The notes below the pieces were generated by a model that was not told where the DNA came from, made no database searches, and was given only the letters and a program-made list of their open reading frames with translations. From an uncultured Bartonella sp. (GTDB lineage: Bacteria; Pseudomonadota; Alphaproteobacteria; Rhizobiales; Rhizobiaceae), in contig CALTWN010000001.1 in assembly GCA_943913205.1 (NCBI GenBank), positions 1 to 58,304 of the forward strand: a stretch of 58,304 nucleotides of DNA. Direction: 5' to 3'. The position numbers and the translations under genes were made by a program. Of this stretch, positions 36,192 to 45,726 are shown piece after piece (within the stretch, counting starts at the first letter, position 1; each line of letters opens with the position of its first letter).

Positions 36192-37322
36192 TTATATTTT
36201 TAAGCGACTTTCTAAACCTAAAGAAGTTTTTTTACGTGTAAGACTTAATAATGCACCCAAAACCAAAGCTATAGACATCATCGAAGATCCTCCATAAGAA
36301 ATAAAAGGCAGTGTCATTCCTTTAGCGGGCAATAAGTGTAAATTCACGCCAATATTTATAAAACTTTGCACCCCCAATTGTGTAGCAAGCCCCATTACGC
36401 TTAATTTTATAAAATAATTATCCTCATATTTAACACGTAAAATAGCTCGCATAACAATAAAAGCAAAGGCCAAACTTATAAAAATGCAAACTATAATGCC
36501 ATATTCTTCAGCTGCAACTGAAAAAACAAAATCTGTATGACTATCAGGAATAATACGTTTTATAGTACCCTCGCCTGGTCCTACACCAAACCAGCCCCCA
36601 TGCAAAATTGCTTCTCGGCCCATATCAACCTGAAAAGTATCGCCTAAACCAGTTAAAAATTTTTGCACCCGGATATGAACATGATAGCTATATAAATATA
36701 CTATATAAAATAATCCGCTTAACCCACCTATAAAAGCTAAAATATAAGCTACGCTAATATTCGCTAAAAACAGCATAACACTCCATATTATAGTAATAAG
36801 AACCGCCTGCCCTACATCAGGCTCTTTCAAAAGTAACATCAAGCAAGAAGCATAAATTAAAAATGACCACCATTTAGCAATTTTTAAATTATTTTCGATA
36901 GCTAGGCTAAATAACCAACCCGTTAAAACTATAAAACTTGGCTTTAAAATTTCTGAAGGCTCAATGGTTAGCCCAAATATTCTTAGCCACCGAACAGAAC
37001 CTTTGGTTTCTACACCAATAAATAAAACCGCTATTAATAATATAAAACTCAATATAGCCAAGCCAATATATAAATTGCGTAGCTGGGTTTCATCAAAAAA
37101 AGAGATAAACAGCATCAATATTAAGGCAATAAAGGCAAAACTCATATGCTGTTTTACAAAAGCATAACTATCGAGCCTTCCTATATGCATAGCGACCGAT
37201 GGACTAGCCGCAAAAGATAAAATAACCCCTACAATAAGCAATATTAAGCTTAAAAGTAATAAGCTTTTATCTATGGTCCACCACCAACGAGTTATAGAAC
37301 CCGTTTGTACTCTTGAAATCAT
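36192..37322 (-). CDS. ftsW: Septal peptidoglycan polymerase FtsW (SEDS family)
   Basis: 376 residues, about ten membrane spans. The SEDS signature is visible: VGPGEGTIKRIIPDSHTDFV, EEYGI and KGMTLPFISYGGSS near the end, with a GxKGSVRWL-like segment (VETKGSVRWLRIFG) earlier. FtsW polymerises glycan strands from lipid II at the septum together with FtsI. The start at 37322 has AGGATGGG upstream. It is 25 bases from murD upstream and precedes murG, the usual alphaproteobacterial order. Confidence 0.96.
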   Translation of the reverse strand: MISRVQTGSITRWWWTIDKSLLLLSLILLIVGVILSFAASPSVAMHIGRLDSYAFVKQHMSFAFIALILMLFISFFDETQLRNLYIGLAILSFILLIAVLFIGVETKGSVRWLRIFGLTIEPSEILKPSFIVLTGWLFSLAIENNLKIAKWWSFLIYASCLMLLLKEPDVGQAVLITIIWSVMLFLANISVAYILAFIGGLSGLFYIVYLYSYHVHIRVQKFLTGLGDTFQVDMGREAILHGGWFGVGPGEGTIKRIIPDSHTDFVFSVAAEEYGIIVCIFISLAFAFIVMRAILRVKYEDNYFIKLSVMGLATQLGVQSFINIGVNLHLLPAKGMTLPFISYGGSSMMSIALVLGALLSLTRKKTSLGLESRLKI

Positions 37323-37347
37323 ATACCCATCCTACAAAAACATTATA

Positions 37348-38706
37348 TTACAAATTATTTACAATGTTTATAAAAGCATCGCCCCTTGCACTATAATTTG
37401 CAAATTGATCATAACTTGCACAGGCTGGCGATAATAATATTACACTGGTATTTTTATCTTTATAAGCGTCATCAAAAGCTTTTTTTACAGCCCTTTCTAA
37501 TGTGCCACAATTAAAAAAGTTAAAACTAGTATCAATAGTTTGAGCGAAATCTTGAGCAGATTCACCAATAAGATAAGCAGTTTTTATTTTATAAAATAAA
37601 GATTTTAAATTATCGATCCCACCTTTTTTAGCTATACCCCCGATTATCCAATAAATATTACTAAAAGTTTCTAGAGCTTGCATGCTAGCTTCTGCGTTTG
37701 TTGCCTTGCTGTCATTAACAAAGCTAACACGTCCAATTTTACGAACATATTGCATTCTATGGGGCAAACTTTTATAAGTTTCGCAAGCTTGTTGCCATGA
37801 AAAGTTTGTAGTCTCTTCGCCTAAAAATTCTTTTATACCACCTATAGCATTTAAAGCATTTTGTGCGTTATGTGGCCCTAAAAGGCTTAATATACTGCTT
37901 AAATCTGCTAATAATTTTTTATTATAATATAATTTCGAGTTATGGGCATAATAACCGCTAGCTGATTGAGTATGCAGCGAAACCGGGTGCAATCGCGTTT
38001 TTTTACAAAATTTTATATTTTCAGGCACAAATCCAATATCTGAATTATATATTAGCTGTTTTTTTATATTTTCATAATTCTGTATAGTGCCGTGGCACTC
38101 TATATGATCTGGTGTTACATTAAGTAAAATACCTACATCTGGATTTATAGAAGGGGCCAATTCTATTTGAAAAGAAGAACATTCTATAATATAAAAAATA
38201 TCTTTTTTTAAAGGAGCTAAATCTAAAATAGGGCGCCCTATATTACCACCCATTTCAACATTTTTACCCATAGATTGCAATAAATGCACAATTAAACTTG
38301 TAGTAGTAGATTTTCCGTTAGTACCTGTAATGGCTATAAAAGGCACATCTTTATTTTTTAAATTATTTTTATTTAAAAAATAATTTCGTTGTGCAACAAA
38401 AAGCTCTATATCTCCAATAATTTTAACATTATTTTTTCTAGCTAATTGAACGCTCCAATGAGATGCTGGATAATTTAAAGCTACACCAGGTGCTAATATT
38501 AAAGCATAAATATCGTTCCAATTAATTTCTTGTAAATGGCATAAATCGATAGAATATTGAGATGCGCGCAAGCGCGATGCTTCACTATCATCCCAGCATA
38601 CAACACTAGCGCCACCTTGCATAAGCGCCTTTGCACTAGCTATGCCAGAGGCACCCAGCCCAAATAGCGCAAATTTTTTACCTTTATAACAGTCTATATT
38701 TATCAT
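37348..38706 (-). CDS. murD: UDP-N-acetylmuramoylalanine--D-glutamate ligase
   Basis: 452 residues. The N-terminal domain starts with KKFALFGLGASGIASAKAL, the ATP loop is ITGTNGKSTTTSLIVHLL, central contacts include NIGRPILDL, ECSSFQIELAPSINPDV and LNVTPDHIECHG, and the C-terminal domain has HRMQYVRKIGRVSFVNDSKATN. MurD adds D-glutamate to UDP-MurNAc-L-Ala. It abuts mraY with a three-base gap and is followed by ftsW after 25 bases. Confidence 0.98.
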   Translation of the reverse strand: MINIDCYKGKKFALFGLGASGIASAKALMQGGASVVCWDDSEASRLRASQYSIDLCHLQEINWNDIYALILAPGVALNYPASHWSVQLARKNNVKIIGDIELFVAQRNYFLNKNNLKNKDVPFIAITGTNGKSTTTSLIVHLLQSMGKNVEMGGNIGRPILDLAPLKKDIFYIIECSSFQIELAPSINPDVGILLNVTPDHIECHGTIQNYENIKKQLIYNSDIGFVPENIKFCKKTRLHPVSLHTQSASGYYAHNSKLYYNKKLLADLSSILSLLGPHNAQNALNAIGGIKEFLGEETTNFSWQQACETYKSLPHRMQYVRKIGRVSFVNDSKATNAEASMQALETFSNIYWIIGGIAKKGGIDNLKSLFYKIKTAYLIGESAQDFAQTIDTSFNFFNCGTLERAVKKAFDDAYKDKNTSVILLSPACASYDQFANYSARGDAFINIVNNL

Positions 38707-38709
38707 TTA

Positions 38710-39780
38710 TTATCGTAGCTTTAAGGTTAGCAGCCCTATTAGAGCTAAAAAAATGGCTATAATCCAAAATCTTATAACTACCTGGCTTTCACTCCAACCA
38801 TTTTTTTCAAAATGATGGTGAATAGGTGCCATCAAAAATACACGTTTTTTACGCATTTTAAAAGACACTACTTGGATAATAACCGAAAGCGCCTCTAATA
38901 CAAAAATACCGCCCACGATAATTAATAATATTTCTTGCTTAGTAATTATGGATACACACCCCAATAAACCTCCAAGAGCCAAAGAGCCAGTATCTCCCAT
39001 AAACATTGCGGCAGGCGGTGCATTAAACCATAAAAATCCTAACCCAGCACCTATTAATGCCATTAAAATAATAGTGATTTCACCAGCACCTGGTATCATT
39101 GTAATTTGTAAATAATTTGCCCATATTGCATTACCGCATAAATACGCTGTAAAGGCGAAAAAACAGCTAGCTATTATTACCGGAACTATTGCCAACCCAT
39201 CTAAACCATCAGTAAAATTTACGGCATTACCAGTACCCACTATCACAAAAGATGCGAAAGGCACAAAAAACCAGCCAAAATTTAGTAAATAGTGTTTTAT
39301 AAAAGGTATTTCTATAGCAGGCGCGCTATATCTACTTATTATAAACGCTGCTATAGCAGCTATTATAAATTCTAATAAAAGTCGTGATTTTGCGCTAAAT
39401 CCTCGGCTACTTCGTTTAATAACTTTCAAATAATCATCGTAAAGCCCGATAGCACCAAAAGAAAACATCACAAATAAACTTACCCAGAAGTAAATAATAT
39501 AAAAATTACCCCACAAAAAAGAAGAACATAAAACAGATGCTAATATTATAATACCCCCCATTGTTGGGGTGCCAATTTTTTTAAAATGACTTTCTGGTCC
39601 GTCATCTCTTATCGGTTGCCCATATGATTGCCATTTTTTAAGGTAAACTATAAATAAATTACCAAATATAAAAACCATAAAAGCTGATGTTAAAAGCGCA
39701 GCTATTGCTCTAAAACTTATATATTTAAATATTCCTGCGCCTGGAATATAGGCGTGTAATATAGTTAATAACATAAACAT
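38710..39780 (-). CDS. mraY: Phospho-N-acetylmuramoyl-pentapeptide transferase
   Basis: 356 residues, ten membrane spans. Catalytic segments: PTMGGIIILASVL, LYDDYLKVIKRSSRG (the Asp pair), NFTDGLDGLAIVP, FMGDTGSLALGGLLG and APIHHHFEKNGWSE (HHH loop). MraY links UDP-MurNAc-pentapeptide to undecaprenyl phosphate to form lipid I. The ATG at 39780 has AGGTAG about eight bases upstream; a second ATG two codons later is less well spaced. It starts five bases after the murF stop. Confidence 0.98.
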   Translation of the reverse strand: MFMLLTILHAYIPGAGIFKYISFRAIAALLTSAFMVFIFGNLFIVYLKKWQSYGQPIRDDGPESHFKKIGTPTMGGIIILASVLCSSFLWGNFYIIYFWVSLFVMFSFGAIGLYDDYLKVIKRSSRGFSAKSRLLLEFIIAAIAAFIISRYSAPAIEIPFIKHYLLNFGWFFVPFASFVIVGTGNAVNFTDGLDGLAIVPVIIASCFFAFTAYLCGNAIWANYLQITMIPGAGEITIILMALIGAGLGFLWFNAPPAAMFMGDTGSLALGGLLGCVSIITKQEILLIIVGGIFVLEALSVIIQVVSFKMRKKRVFLMAPIHHHFEKNGWSESQVVIRFWIIAIFLALIGLLTLKLR

Positions 39781-39785
39781 ATTTG

Positions 39786-41180
39786 CTACCTATATTTCTC
39801 TTTTAATGCCGCTACAATTTTATGGGTAGCTATACTATTGGAAGATTTTAACATAATAATATCATTTGCTTTTACACAATCAACCACAGCGAGCAAAATT
39901 TCTTCAATATTCTCGCCCCAAAAACAAGAAATTTTTTTTTGTTTTTCTAATTCTAAAGCTAAATACTTCATTTCTTTACCAGCTAAATAAACCAAATTAA
40001 TTTTATCAGGATCGATAATTTGTGCTAAATTTTTATGCATTTCTTCAGAATATAAACCTAATTCCAACATATCACCTAACACTAGGATTTTTCTACCATC
40101 ATTATTTTGCTGACGGTTAACTAAGCTAGATATAGCTTGCTTCATAGAAGTAGGATTTGCGTTATAGCTTTCATCTATTATGGTAAAGCTATTATTTGAT
40201 GTTAAGTTTAGTGTCGTTATCTCGCCGCGTCCCTTTAATGGTGTTATTGTTTTAAAAACATTAAAACATTTTTCAATATTTAATCCCAAAAATTTGAGAA
40301 CCCCCAAAGTTGCCATCACGTTATATGCCATATATTTTTCGAATGGAGATGTTTTTATTTCTCCCATATTGGATTTAATAATATTATTTTCATAACTTAA
40401 AAATTTATAGTTTGACTTTTCGCTATTACCAAAAAATTCAATATTTTTTATATTCGCTTCTATAGCCATAGAATATAAAAACTTGCTATATTCATCATCG
40501 CTATTTATAAGTGCTAATCCATCACAGTGTTGATTACAATAAATCTCACTTTTCGCAGTAGCAATAGCGTGTATATTAGCAAAATTACCTATATGTGCAG
40601 GAGCAATAGCTGTTATTATTGAAATATGAGGTAGCACCATAGAGCCCAATTCCAATAACTCGCCACTGTGATTCATTCCAAGTTCAAAAATTCCATACTC
40701 AGTGTCTTTCGGCATAGATGCAAGAGTAAGAGGAACTCCCCAGTGATTATTATATGATGCGTAACTAGCATGAGTTTTGCCATATAATTTTAAAACAGAG
40801 TATAAAAGCTCTTTAAGAGATGTTTTACCAACTGAGCCAGTTATAGCAATAATTTTTGCCTTTGTACGGCTACGCGCGGCATGCGCTAGCTGTTTTAAGG
40901 CCTGCATTGTATCATCAACTAATAAAATAGGAGCATTAGCTTTTAGTAACTCAGTTGCTTTGCCGCGCTCTAATACAAGCAAAGATGCCCCATTATTATA
41001 CGCTTGTTGAGCAAAATCATGACCATCAAATTTCTTACCCTTGATAGCAAAAAAAATTGACCCTTTTGCAGTGATGCGGCTATCTATTGAAATAGCGGTA
41101 AAACTTTCAGCAAACTCACCTCTTAATTCACCTATAATAGAATTTAAAACTTCATGCTTTGTCCATAATTTATGCGACAT
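39786..41180 (-). CDS. murF: UDP-MurNAc-tripeptide--D-Ala-D-Ala ligase
   Basis: 464 residues. The N-terminal domain has the FTAISIDSR and AIKGKKFDGHDF strands, the ATP loop is IAITGSVGKTSLKELL, central motifs include YNNHWGVPLTLASMP and FELGMNHSGEL, and the C-terminal domain has LKGRGE and IIDESYNANPTSMKQAI. MurF joins D-Ala-D-Ala from Ddl to the tripeptide. AGGATAGC is the ribosome binding site. It is 11 bases from murE upstream. Confidence 0.97.
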   Translation of the reverse strand: MSHKLWTKHEVLNSIIGELRGEFAESFTAISIDSRITAKGSIFFAIKGKKFDGHDFAQQAYNNGASLLVLERGKATELLKANAPILLVDDTMQALKQLAHAARSRTKAKIIAITGSVGKTSLKELLYSVLKLYGKTHASYASYNNHWGVPLTLASMPKDTEYGIFELGMNHSGELLELGSMVLPHISIITAIAPAHIGNFANIHAIATAKSEIYCNQHCDGLALINSDDEYSKFLYSMAIEANIKNIEFFGNSEKSNYKFLSYENNIIKSNMGEIKTSPFEKYMAYNVMATLGVLKFLGLNIEKCFNVFKTITPLKGRGEITTLNLTSNNSFTIIDESYNANPTSMKQAISSLVNRQQNNDGRKILVLGDMLELGLYSEEMHKNLAQIIDPDKINLVYLAGKEMKYLALELEKQKKISCFWGENIEEILLAVVDCVKANDIIMLKSSNSIATHKIVAALKEKYR

Positions 41181-41191
41181 TATGCGCTATC

Positions 41192-42682
41192 CTACTTATT
41201 TAAATACTTTAAAATTTCTTGCTCATCACTAAAATTATAAACAACATTACCAATTTGTTGCCCGGTTTCATGCCCCTTACCAACTATCAATACTGTATCA
41301 TTTTCTTTTGCTATGTCTATGGCGTATTTTATAGCTTCGGCTCTATCGCCTATTTCTATTGCCTTATCGGCACTTTTTAAAATTTCTTTCCTTATATTAA
41401 CAGCTGTCTCATATCTAGGATTATCATCGGTTACAATTACAATATCTGCTAACGTTTGAGCTATAGCACCCATTATAGGACGTTTGCCTCTATCTCTGTC
41501 ACCCCCGCAGCCAAACACTAAAATTATTCGCCCTGTTGTTATGCATCGCATAGTTAACAAAACACTTTCAAGGGCCTCTGGCTTATGTGCATAATCTACA
41601 TAAATTTTAGCCGAATTTATATTTTTGGCAATTAGCTGCATACGACCCGGCACTGGTAAAACTTTGCTTAAAGAATTTACTGCTAGCTCTATATTTGCGC
41701 CCAAAGTTATTACAAATCCTAACGACATTAAAGCATTGTGCCATTGAAATTCACCTTCTAAATAAAACTCACCTTTATATATCTTACTATTTATTTCTAA
41801 CTCAAAATTATTATTGTTTTTAGATAATACTTTAATAAAACTGCCTTGACTTCCTATAGTTAAGATATGCTTATTATATTCTTTGATAGTATTTATTACA
41901 TCCTTACTATATTTGTCATCATCAAAAATTAAAGCGGGAGCATCACTGGGCAGTATATCCTTAAATAATTTCATTTTTGCTAAAAAATAATTTTCACTTG
42001 TTTGGTGGTAATCTAAATGATCACGCCCAAAATTAGTAAAAGCGGCGCATGCAAGATCTATATTATTAATTCTACCTTGATTTATACCGTGTGAAGATGC
42101 TTCCATAACTACATAATCTATATTTTGTTCTTTTAAATCGTTTAAAGTTTTAAATAAATCCAATAATCCTGGAGTAGTTAAGTTTTTGCCTTTTTTACGC
42201 GGCAAAGCAGAAACGCCCAAAGTGCCAATAAAAGAAGATTTATAGCCCATTATCTGCCACAATTGATTTGTGAACCAGGCAACTGAAGTTTTTCCACTAG
42301 TACCAGTAACAGCCACAATGTTATTTGGTTTTTTTTTCCAAAATAGCTTAGCACTATTTACTAAACATTCCTTAGCATCTGGTACAGCTATCAAACAAGC
42401 ACTTTTATAAAGATATACATCTTCAATAACATTATCAGCTAGCCCTAATTTTTGCGCTACATAATTTTTACTCTGTTTAGAGTAAATAATAAAGATAGCA
42501 CCTTTTTCTATAGCATGTAAAATAAAATCATTGCCATTCGCCACGCTTCCTTGCATAGCGAAGAATATAGTATTATTGTTAACATCATAACTGGCATCAG
42601 TTATATTTTCTATTTCAAAATTTTGAAATTTTTGCAATATACCAGAGTCAGGTAACAGATGTAAAAGATTTTTTAGTTGCAT
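41192..42682 (-). CDS. murE: UDP-MurNAc-L-Ala-D-Glu--meso-diaminopimelate ligase
   Basis: 496 residues. ITDASYDVNNNTIFFAMQG is the uridine-binding N-terminus, VAVTGTSGKTSVAWFTNQL the ATP loop, and VVMEASSHGINQGRINNID a central motif. The C-terminal domain has the DDNPRYE sequence; DNPR marks enzymes that add meso-diaminopimelate rather than lysine. So the wall peptide is of the meso-DAP type. It follows ftsI by 12 bases. Confidence 0.98.
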   Translation of the reverse strand: MQLKNLLHLLPDSGILQKFQNFEIENITDASYDVNNNTIFFAMQGSVANGNDFILHAIEKGAIFIIYSKQSKNYVAQKLGLADNVIEDVYLYKSACLIAVPDAKECLVNSAKLFWKKKPNNIVAVTGTSGKTSVAWFTNQLWQIMGYKSSFIGTLGVSALPRKKGKNLTTPGLLDLFKTLNDLKEQNIDYVVMEASSHGINQGRINNIDLACAAFTNFGRDHLDYHQTSENYFLAKMKLFKDILPSDAPALIFDDDKYSKDVINTIKEYNKHILTIGSQGSFIKVLSKNNNNFELEINSKIYKGEFYLEGEFQWHNALMSLGFVITLGANIELAVNSLSKVLPVPGRMQLIAKNINSAKIYVDYAHKPEALESVLLTMRCITTGRIILVFGCGGDRDRGKRPIMGAIAQTLADIVIVTDDNPRYETAVNIRKEILKSADKAIEIGDRAEAIKYAIDIAKENDTVLIVGKGHETGQQIGNVVYNFSDEQEILKYLNK

Positions 42683-42694
42683 TATGCATGCCTA

Positions 42695-44287
42695 TTAATT
42701 GTTTGGATGTATACCTAAAAAGTTAGCACATCTATTGATAATTTCAACAGCCATTGGTGCCGCATTAAAACCTGCCGTTACCCCCTCATGCTCATTAACT
42801 TTTTGCGGTGCATCAATAATAGTTAAAACAATATATTTTGGATGCCGTAAAGGAAAAGCAGCTAAGAAACTATTAAAATTCTTATCTTTATTATATTTAC
42901 CATTTTCAACTTTTTCAGCTGTTCCAGTTTTGCCTCCAATATCATAATAGGCTTCATTAGCAAAATGTCCAGACCCCTTATTCATATTTAAGCGAAGAAG
43001 TTGTATCAAATCTTTACTTGTTTTTCTAGAAATTACTTGTTTTCCTGGTACGATACGTTTATTTTCTACTTTTAAAAAAGTAGGTGAGCGCAAATAGCCG
43101 CCATTTACTAAAACCGATGAGCTTGTAGAAACCTGCAATGGCGTAAACATAATTCCATGGCCAAATGAAATGGTCATAGAATTTACTTTTTTCCATTTTT
43201 TAGGTTCAACAGTGGTAGATATTTCAGGTATTTCTGCTTGTAATCTACTAAGCAAACCTATTTTTTTTAAAAAAGCGCGATGCTTTGATACACCAATTTC
43301 TTCTGCCTCTTTAGCCGACCCTATATTAGATGAGTGTATAAATACATCCGATACAGATAAGGGTTTATATAAACCATGAAAATCATGTATAAATTGATGT
43401 GGCCCAACTTGAAAAGGTTTGCTAGCGTCAACCATAGTATCTGGCGTGAATTTACCGCTATCAAGCGCCATAGCTGTAGTAAAAACCTTAATCACAGAGC
43501 CCATTTCGTACAATCCGCTAGACATACGATTCAAATTATTTGGCTGCAATGCTTCCTGGGGATGTGAAGGATTAAAGTCAGGTATAGAGCTCATAGCAAT
43601 AATTTCGCCTGTATTTACATTTTGCACAATTGCCCCTGCAGCTTGAGCCTTATATTTTATCATTGCTTCTTTTAAAACCTGGCAAACTACAGATTGAATT
43701 CTAATATCCATTGATAAAATTATAGGAGAAAGGTCAATTTTGTTTGCTATATTTTGCGCCTGAGCTTGTGAACGCCCTTGAGTATCAATATATTTTTCAA
43801 TGCCAGCTAAACCTTTATTGTCAATATTTACGTACCCAACAATATAAGCCGCCTCATTTCCATTAATGTAATATCTGTGCGTTTCTCTTCGAAAACCTAG
43901 CCCAGGCAAGCCTAAAGACTTAACGGCGCTTTTTTGCTGAGCTGTTAAATTGCGTTCTATCCAAACAAAAGACTGTTTACTATGTAATTTTTTTATAACT
44001 AATTTAATATTTAATTTTGGTAATGCCTTATGAAGTATATGTACAGTTTCTTTGATATTTATTATTCTTTTTGGCTGGGCAAAAAGCGCAAAGCTTTGTA
44101 TATCACTTGCTAATAATTTGCCATTTCTGTCTAAAATATCTGGCCTCACAATAGTAAGATCACCCGCCGGATAAGGTGTTTCCTCAATACCTTGTCCTTG
44201 TAGTCCAAACCAAATTAGCCGTGCGATCAAAAGGCTAAATAGACTAACAAAAAAAAACAGCACTAGATTATATCGTATTTTAGACAT
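42695..44287 (-). CDS. ftsI: Peptidoglycan transpeptidase FtsI (PBP3)
   Basis: 530 residues. One N-terminal membrane anchor (about 8-27), a dimerisation/pedestal domain to about 210, then the transpeptidase domain. The catalytic serine and lysine are 264 and 267 (EMGSVIKVFT), SxN is at 320-322 (SSNIGSA), and KTG is at 454-456 (GGKTGTAEK). It crosslinks septal peptidoglycan with FtsW. GGGATAGC precedes the ATG. It lies 15 bases after ftsL. No sign of truncation; PASTA domains are absent, as is normal for Gram-negatives. Confidence 0.97.
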   Translation of the reverse strand: MSKIRYNLVLFFFVSLFSLLIARLIWFGLQGQGIEETPYPAGDLTIVRPDILDRNGKLLASDIQSFALFAQPKRIINIKETVHILHKALPKLNIKLVIKKLHSKQSFVWIERNLTAQQKSAVKSLGLPGLGFRRETHRYYINGNEAAYIVGYVNIDNKGLAGIEKYIDTQGRSQAQAQNIANKIDLSPIILSMDIRIQSVVCQVLKEAMIKYKAQAAGAIVQNVNTGEIIAMSSIPDFNPSHPQEALQPNNLNRMSSGLYEMGSVIKVFTTAMALDSGKFTPDTMVDASKPFQVGPHQFIHDFHGLYKPLSVSDVFIHSSNIGSAKEAEEIGVSKHRAFLKKIGLLSRLQAEIPEISTTVEPKKWKKVNSMTISFGHGIMFTPLQVSTSSSVLVNGGYLRSPTFLKVENKRIVPGKQVISRKTSKDLIQLLRLNMNKGSGHFANEAYYDIGGKTGTAEKVENGKYNKDKNFNSFLAAFPLRHPKYIVLTIIDAPQKVNEHEGVTAGFNAAPMAVEIINRCANFLGIHPNN

Positions 44288-44302
44288 TACGCTATCCCAG
44301 CT

Positions 44303-44602
44303 TTAATTATTTTCAGCTCGCTGGGGCAAACTATCTATGGTTACAATATTTTTAGGTTTTATTGGTTCTAAATTTAAATCTTTGTATTTTTGCAAAATAC
44401 TATTTATATAATATGGAGAAGTTACATATGACCATTCTATTTTTAACTGGTCAAGAGCATTTTCTTCTTTTTCTATTTGCTTACAAATATATGTTTCTTC
44501 TTTATTTAATCGATGAGAATTATTTTTTATAATATATGTATAACTTATTATAACTATAAGTAATAATATTACGACAATATCCATAACACGAAAAAATGGC
44601 AT
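44303..44602 (-). CDS. ftsL: Cell division protein FtsL
   Basis: 99 residues, recognised by place and shape more than by sequence, because FtsL is poorly conserved. A short cytoplasmic start is followed by a membrane segment (about 7-25, VVILLLIVIISYTYII), then a helix with heptad pattern (about 30-60, rich in Glu, Lys and Leu) as expected for pairing with FtsB, and a YYINSILQKYKDLNLEPI stretch resembling the family's short C-terminal 'I...A..lgL.p' motif. FtsL forms a complex with FtsQ and FtsB. It sits between rsmH (11-base gap) and ftsI (15-base gap). Confidence 0.85.
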   Translation of the reverse strand: MPFFRVMDIVVILLLIVIISYTYIIKNNSHRLNKEETYICKQIEKEENALDQLKIEWSYVTSPYYINSILQKYKDLNLEPIKPKNIVTIDSLPQRAENN

Positions 44603-44613
44603 AGCTTTTACTC

Positions 44614-45594
44614 TTAATTAAATTGCAATGTCTTATATAAATTTTCTTGTACTGCTATAGGCGCAGCATCATTGCGAATAGCATAGCGAAATTTAGCCGA
44701 CCTTGCCCTTTTATTTTCTAAACATTCTGCCTCTGAAGGCATTATAGCTTTTTTATGAGGCAGCAAAAAGCTAGGACAATAATTTTGTATCTGCGGCATA
44801 TAACGTGAAACAGCTTTTGCTTGCGATCTATGTACCAAAAATTTTTTAACTATTTTGTCTTCTAAAGAATGAAAAGTTACAACGCCAATTTTACCACCTT
44901 TTGGCAGAATATTCTCCGCTGCTCGCAAAACATTATTTAACTCTGCTAATTCATCATTAATATAAATTCTTAAGGCCTGAAACACACGGGTGGCCGGGTG
45001 TATTTTCTGAAAATGACGCTTTGGTAATATAGCTTCAATAGCATTGCTTAACTCTAAAGTGTGGCTAAATGGTTTTTGTTGACGACACTTATCAATCATA
45101 ATAGCTATTTTTTTTGCGTGCGATTCTTCGCCATAATATTTAAATATTTGCGTTAAAGCCTCAATTGTGTATGTATTTACAACATCTGCTGCTGTTTTAG
45201 TAGTACCTCCCATACGCATATCTAAGGGACCGTCTTTTTGAAAAGAAAATCCCCTATCTGCTTGATCTATTTGCATAGAAGAAACGCCTATATCAAGAAC
45301 AATAACATCTGGAGCTTCAATCTCAAGCTCATTTAGCCTGCCAAAGCTAGTGTTTATTAAAGTCAGCTTATTGCCAAATTGTGTTTGTAGAGCTTTACCT
45401 TTTTGCAGCGCGGTTTTATCTCTGTCTAAAGCTATAACATTTGCACCACGTTCTAAAAAAGCCTTACTATAACCGCCAGCACCAAAAGTACAGTCTACTA
45501 CCAGTTTATTTTGCATAGAATCATCAGCTAAATAAGTTAGCACTTCATTCAGCATAACTGGTATATGTGGTGTATTATCTGTTTCTAAACTCAT
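44614..45594 (-). CDS. rsmH: 16S rRNA (cytosine1402-N4)-methyltransferase
   Basis: 326 residues. The N-terminal HIPVMLNEVLTYL, SAM loop VVDCTFGAGGYSKAFLERG, VIALDRDKTAL and LDIGVSSMQIDQADRGFSF are typical, and ATRVFQALRIYINDEL plus VVTFHSLEDKIVKKF complete the active region. RsmH methylates the N4 of C1402 in the ribosomal P site. It is the first gene of the dcw run; the usual mraZ upstream is missing, and a terminator for mntH separates it from the next gene. A promoter must therefore lie within the 45595-45690 segment; I see no confident boxes there. Confidence 0.97.
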   Translation of the reverse strand: MSLETDNTPHIPVMLNEVLTYLADDSMQNKLVVDCTFGAGGYSKAFLERGANVIALDRDKTALQKGKALQTQFGNKLTLINTSFGRLNELEIEAPDVIVLDIGVSSMQIDQADRGFSFQKDGPLDMRMGGTTKTAADVVNTYTIEALTQIFKYYGEESHAKKIAIMIDKCRQQKPFSHTLELSNAIEAILPKRHFQKIHPATRVFQALRIYINDELAELNNVLRAAENILPKGGKIGVVTFHSLEDKIVKKFLVHRSQAKAVSRYMPQIQNYCPSFLLPHKKAIMPSEAECLENKRARSAKFRYAIRNDAAPIAVQENLYKTLQFN

Positions 45595-45690
45595 AGAATT
45601 AAAATAATATATGAGTTTTAAAGAAGTATGAATATTTAAAAAAACGGCTAAATCTAAATATTTTTTAATATAGCTTCAGAGTACAAAATA

Positions 45691-45717
45691 AAAAAGGGCG
45701 CCAAATCGGCGCCCTTT
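45691..45717 (-). terminator. Rho-independent terminator of mntH
   Basis: GGGCGCC (45696-45702) and GGCGCCC (45708-45714) pair over seven G/C positions around a five-base loop, with flanking A/T pairs; read on the minus strand the stem is followed by TTTTTTATTTT. It starts ten bases after the mntH stop and is the strongest terminator in the window, well above the local G+C. Confidence 0.88.
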
Positions 45718-45726
45718 CCTAATATT

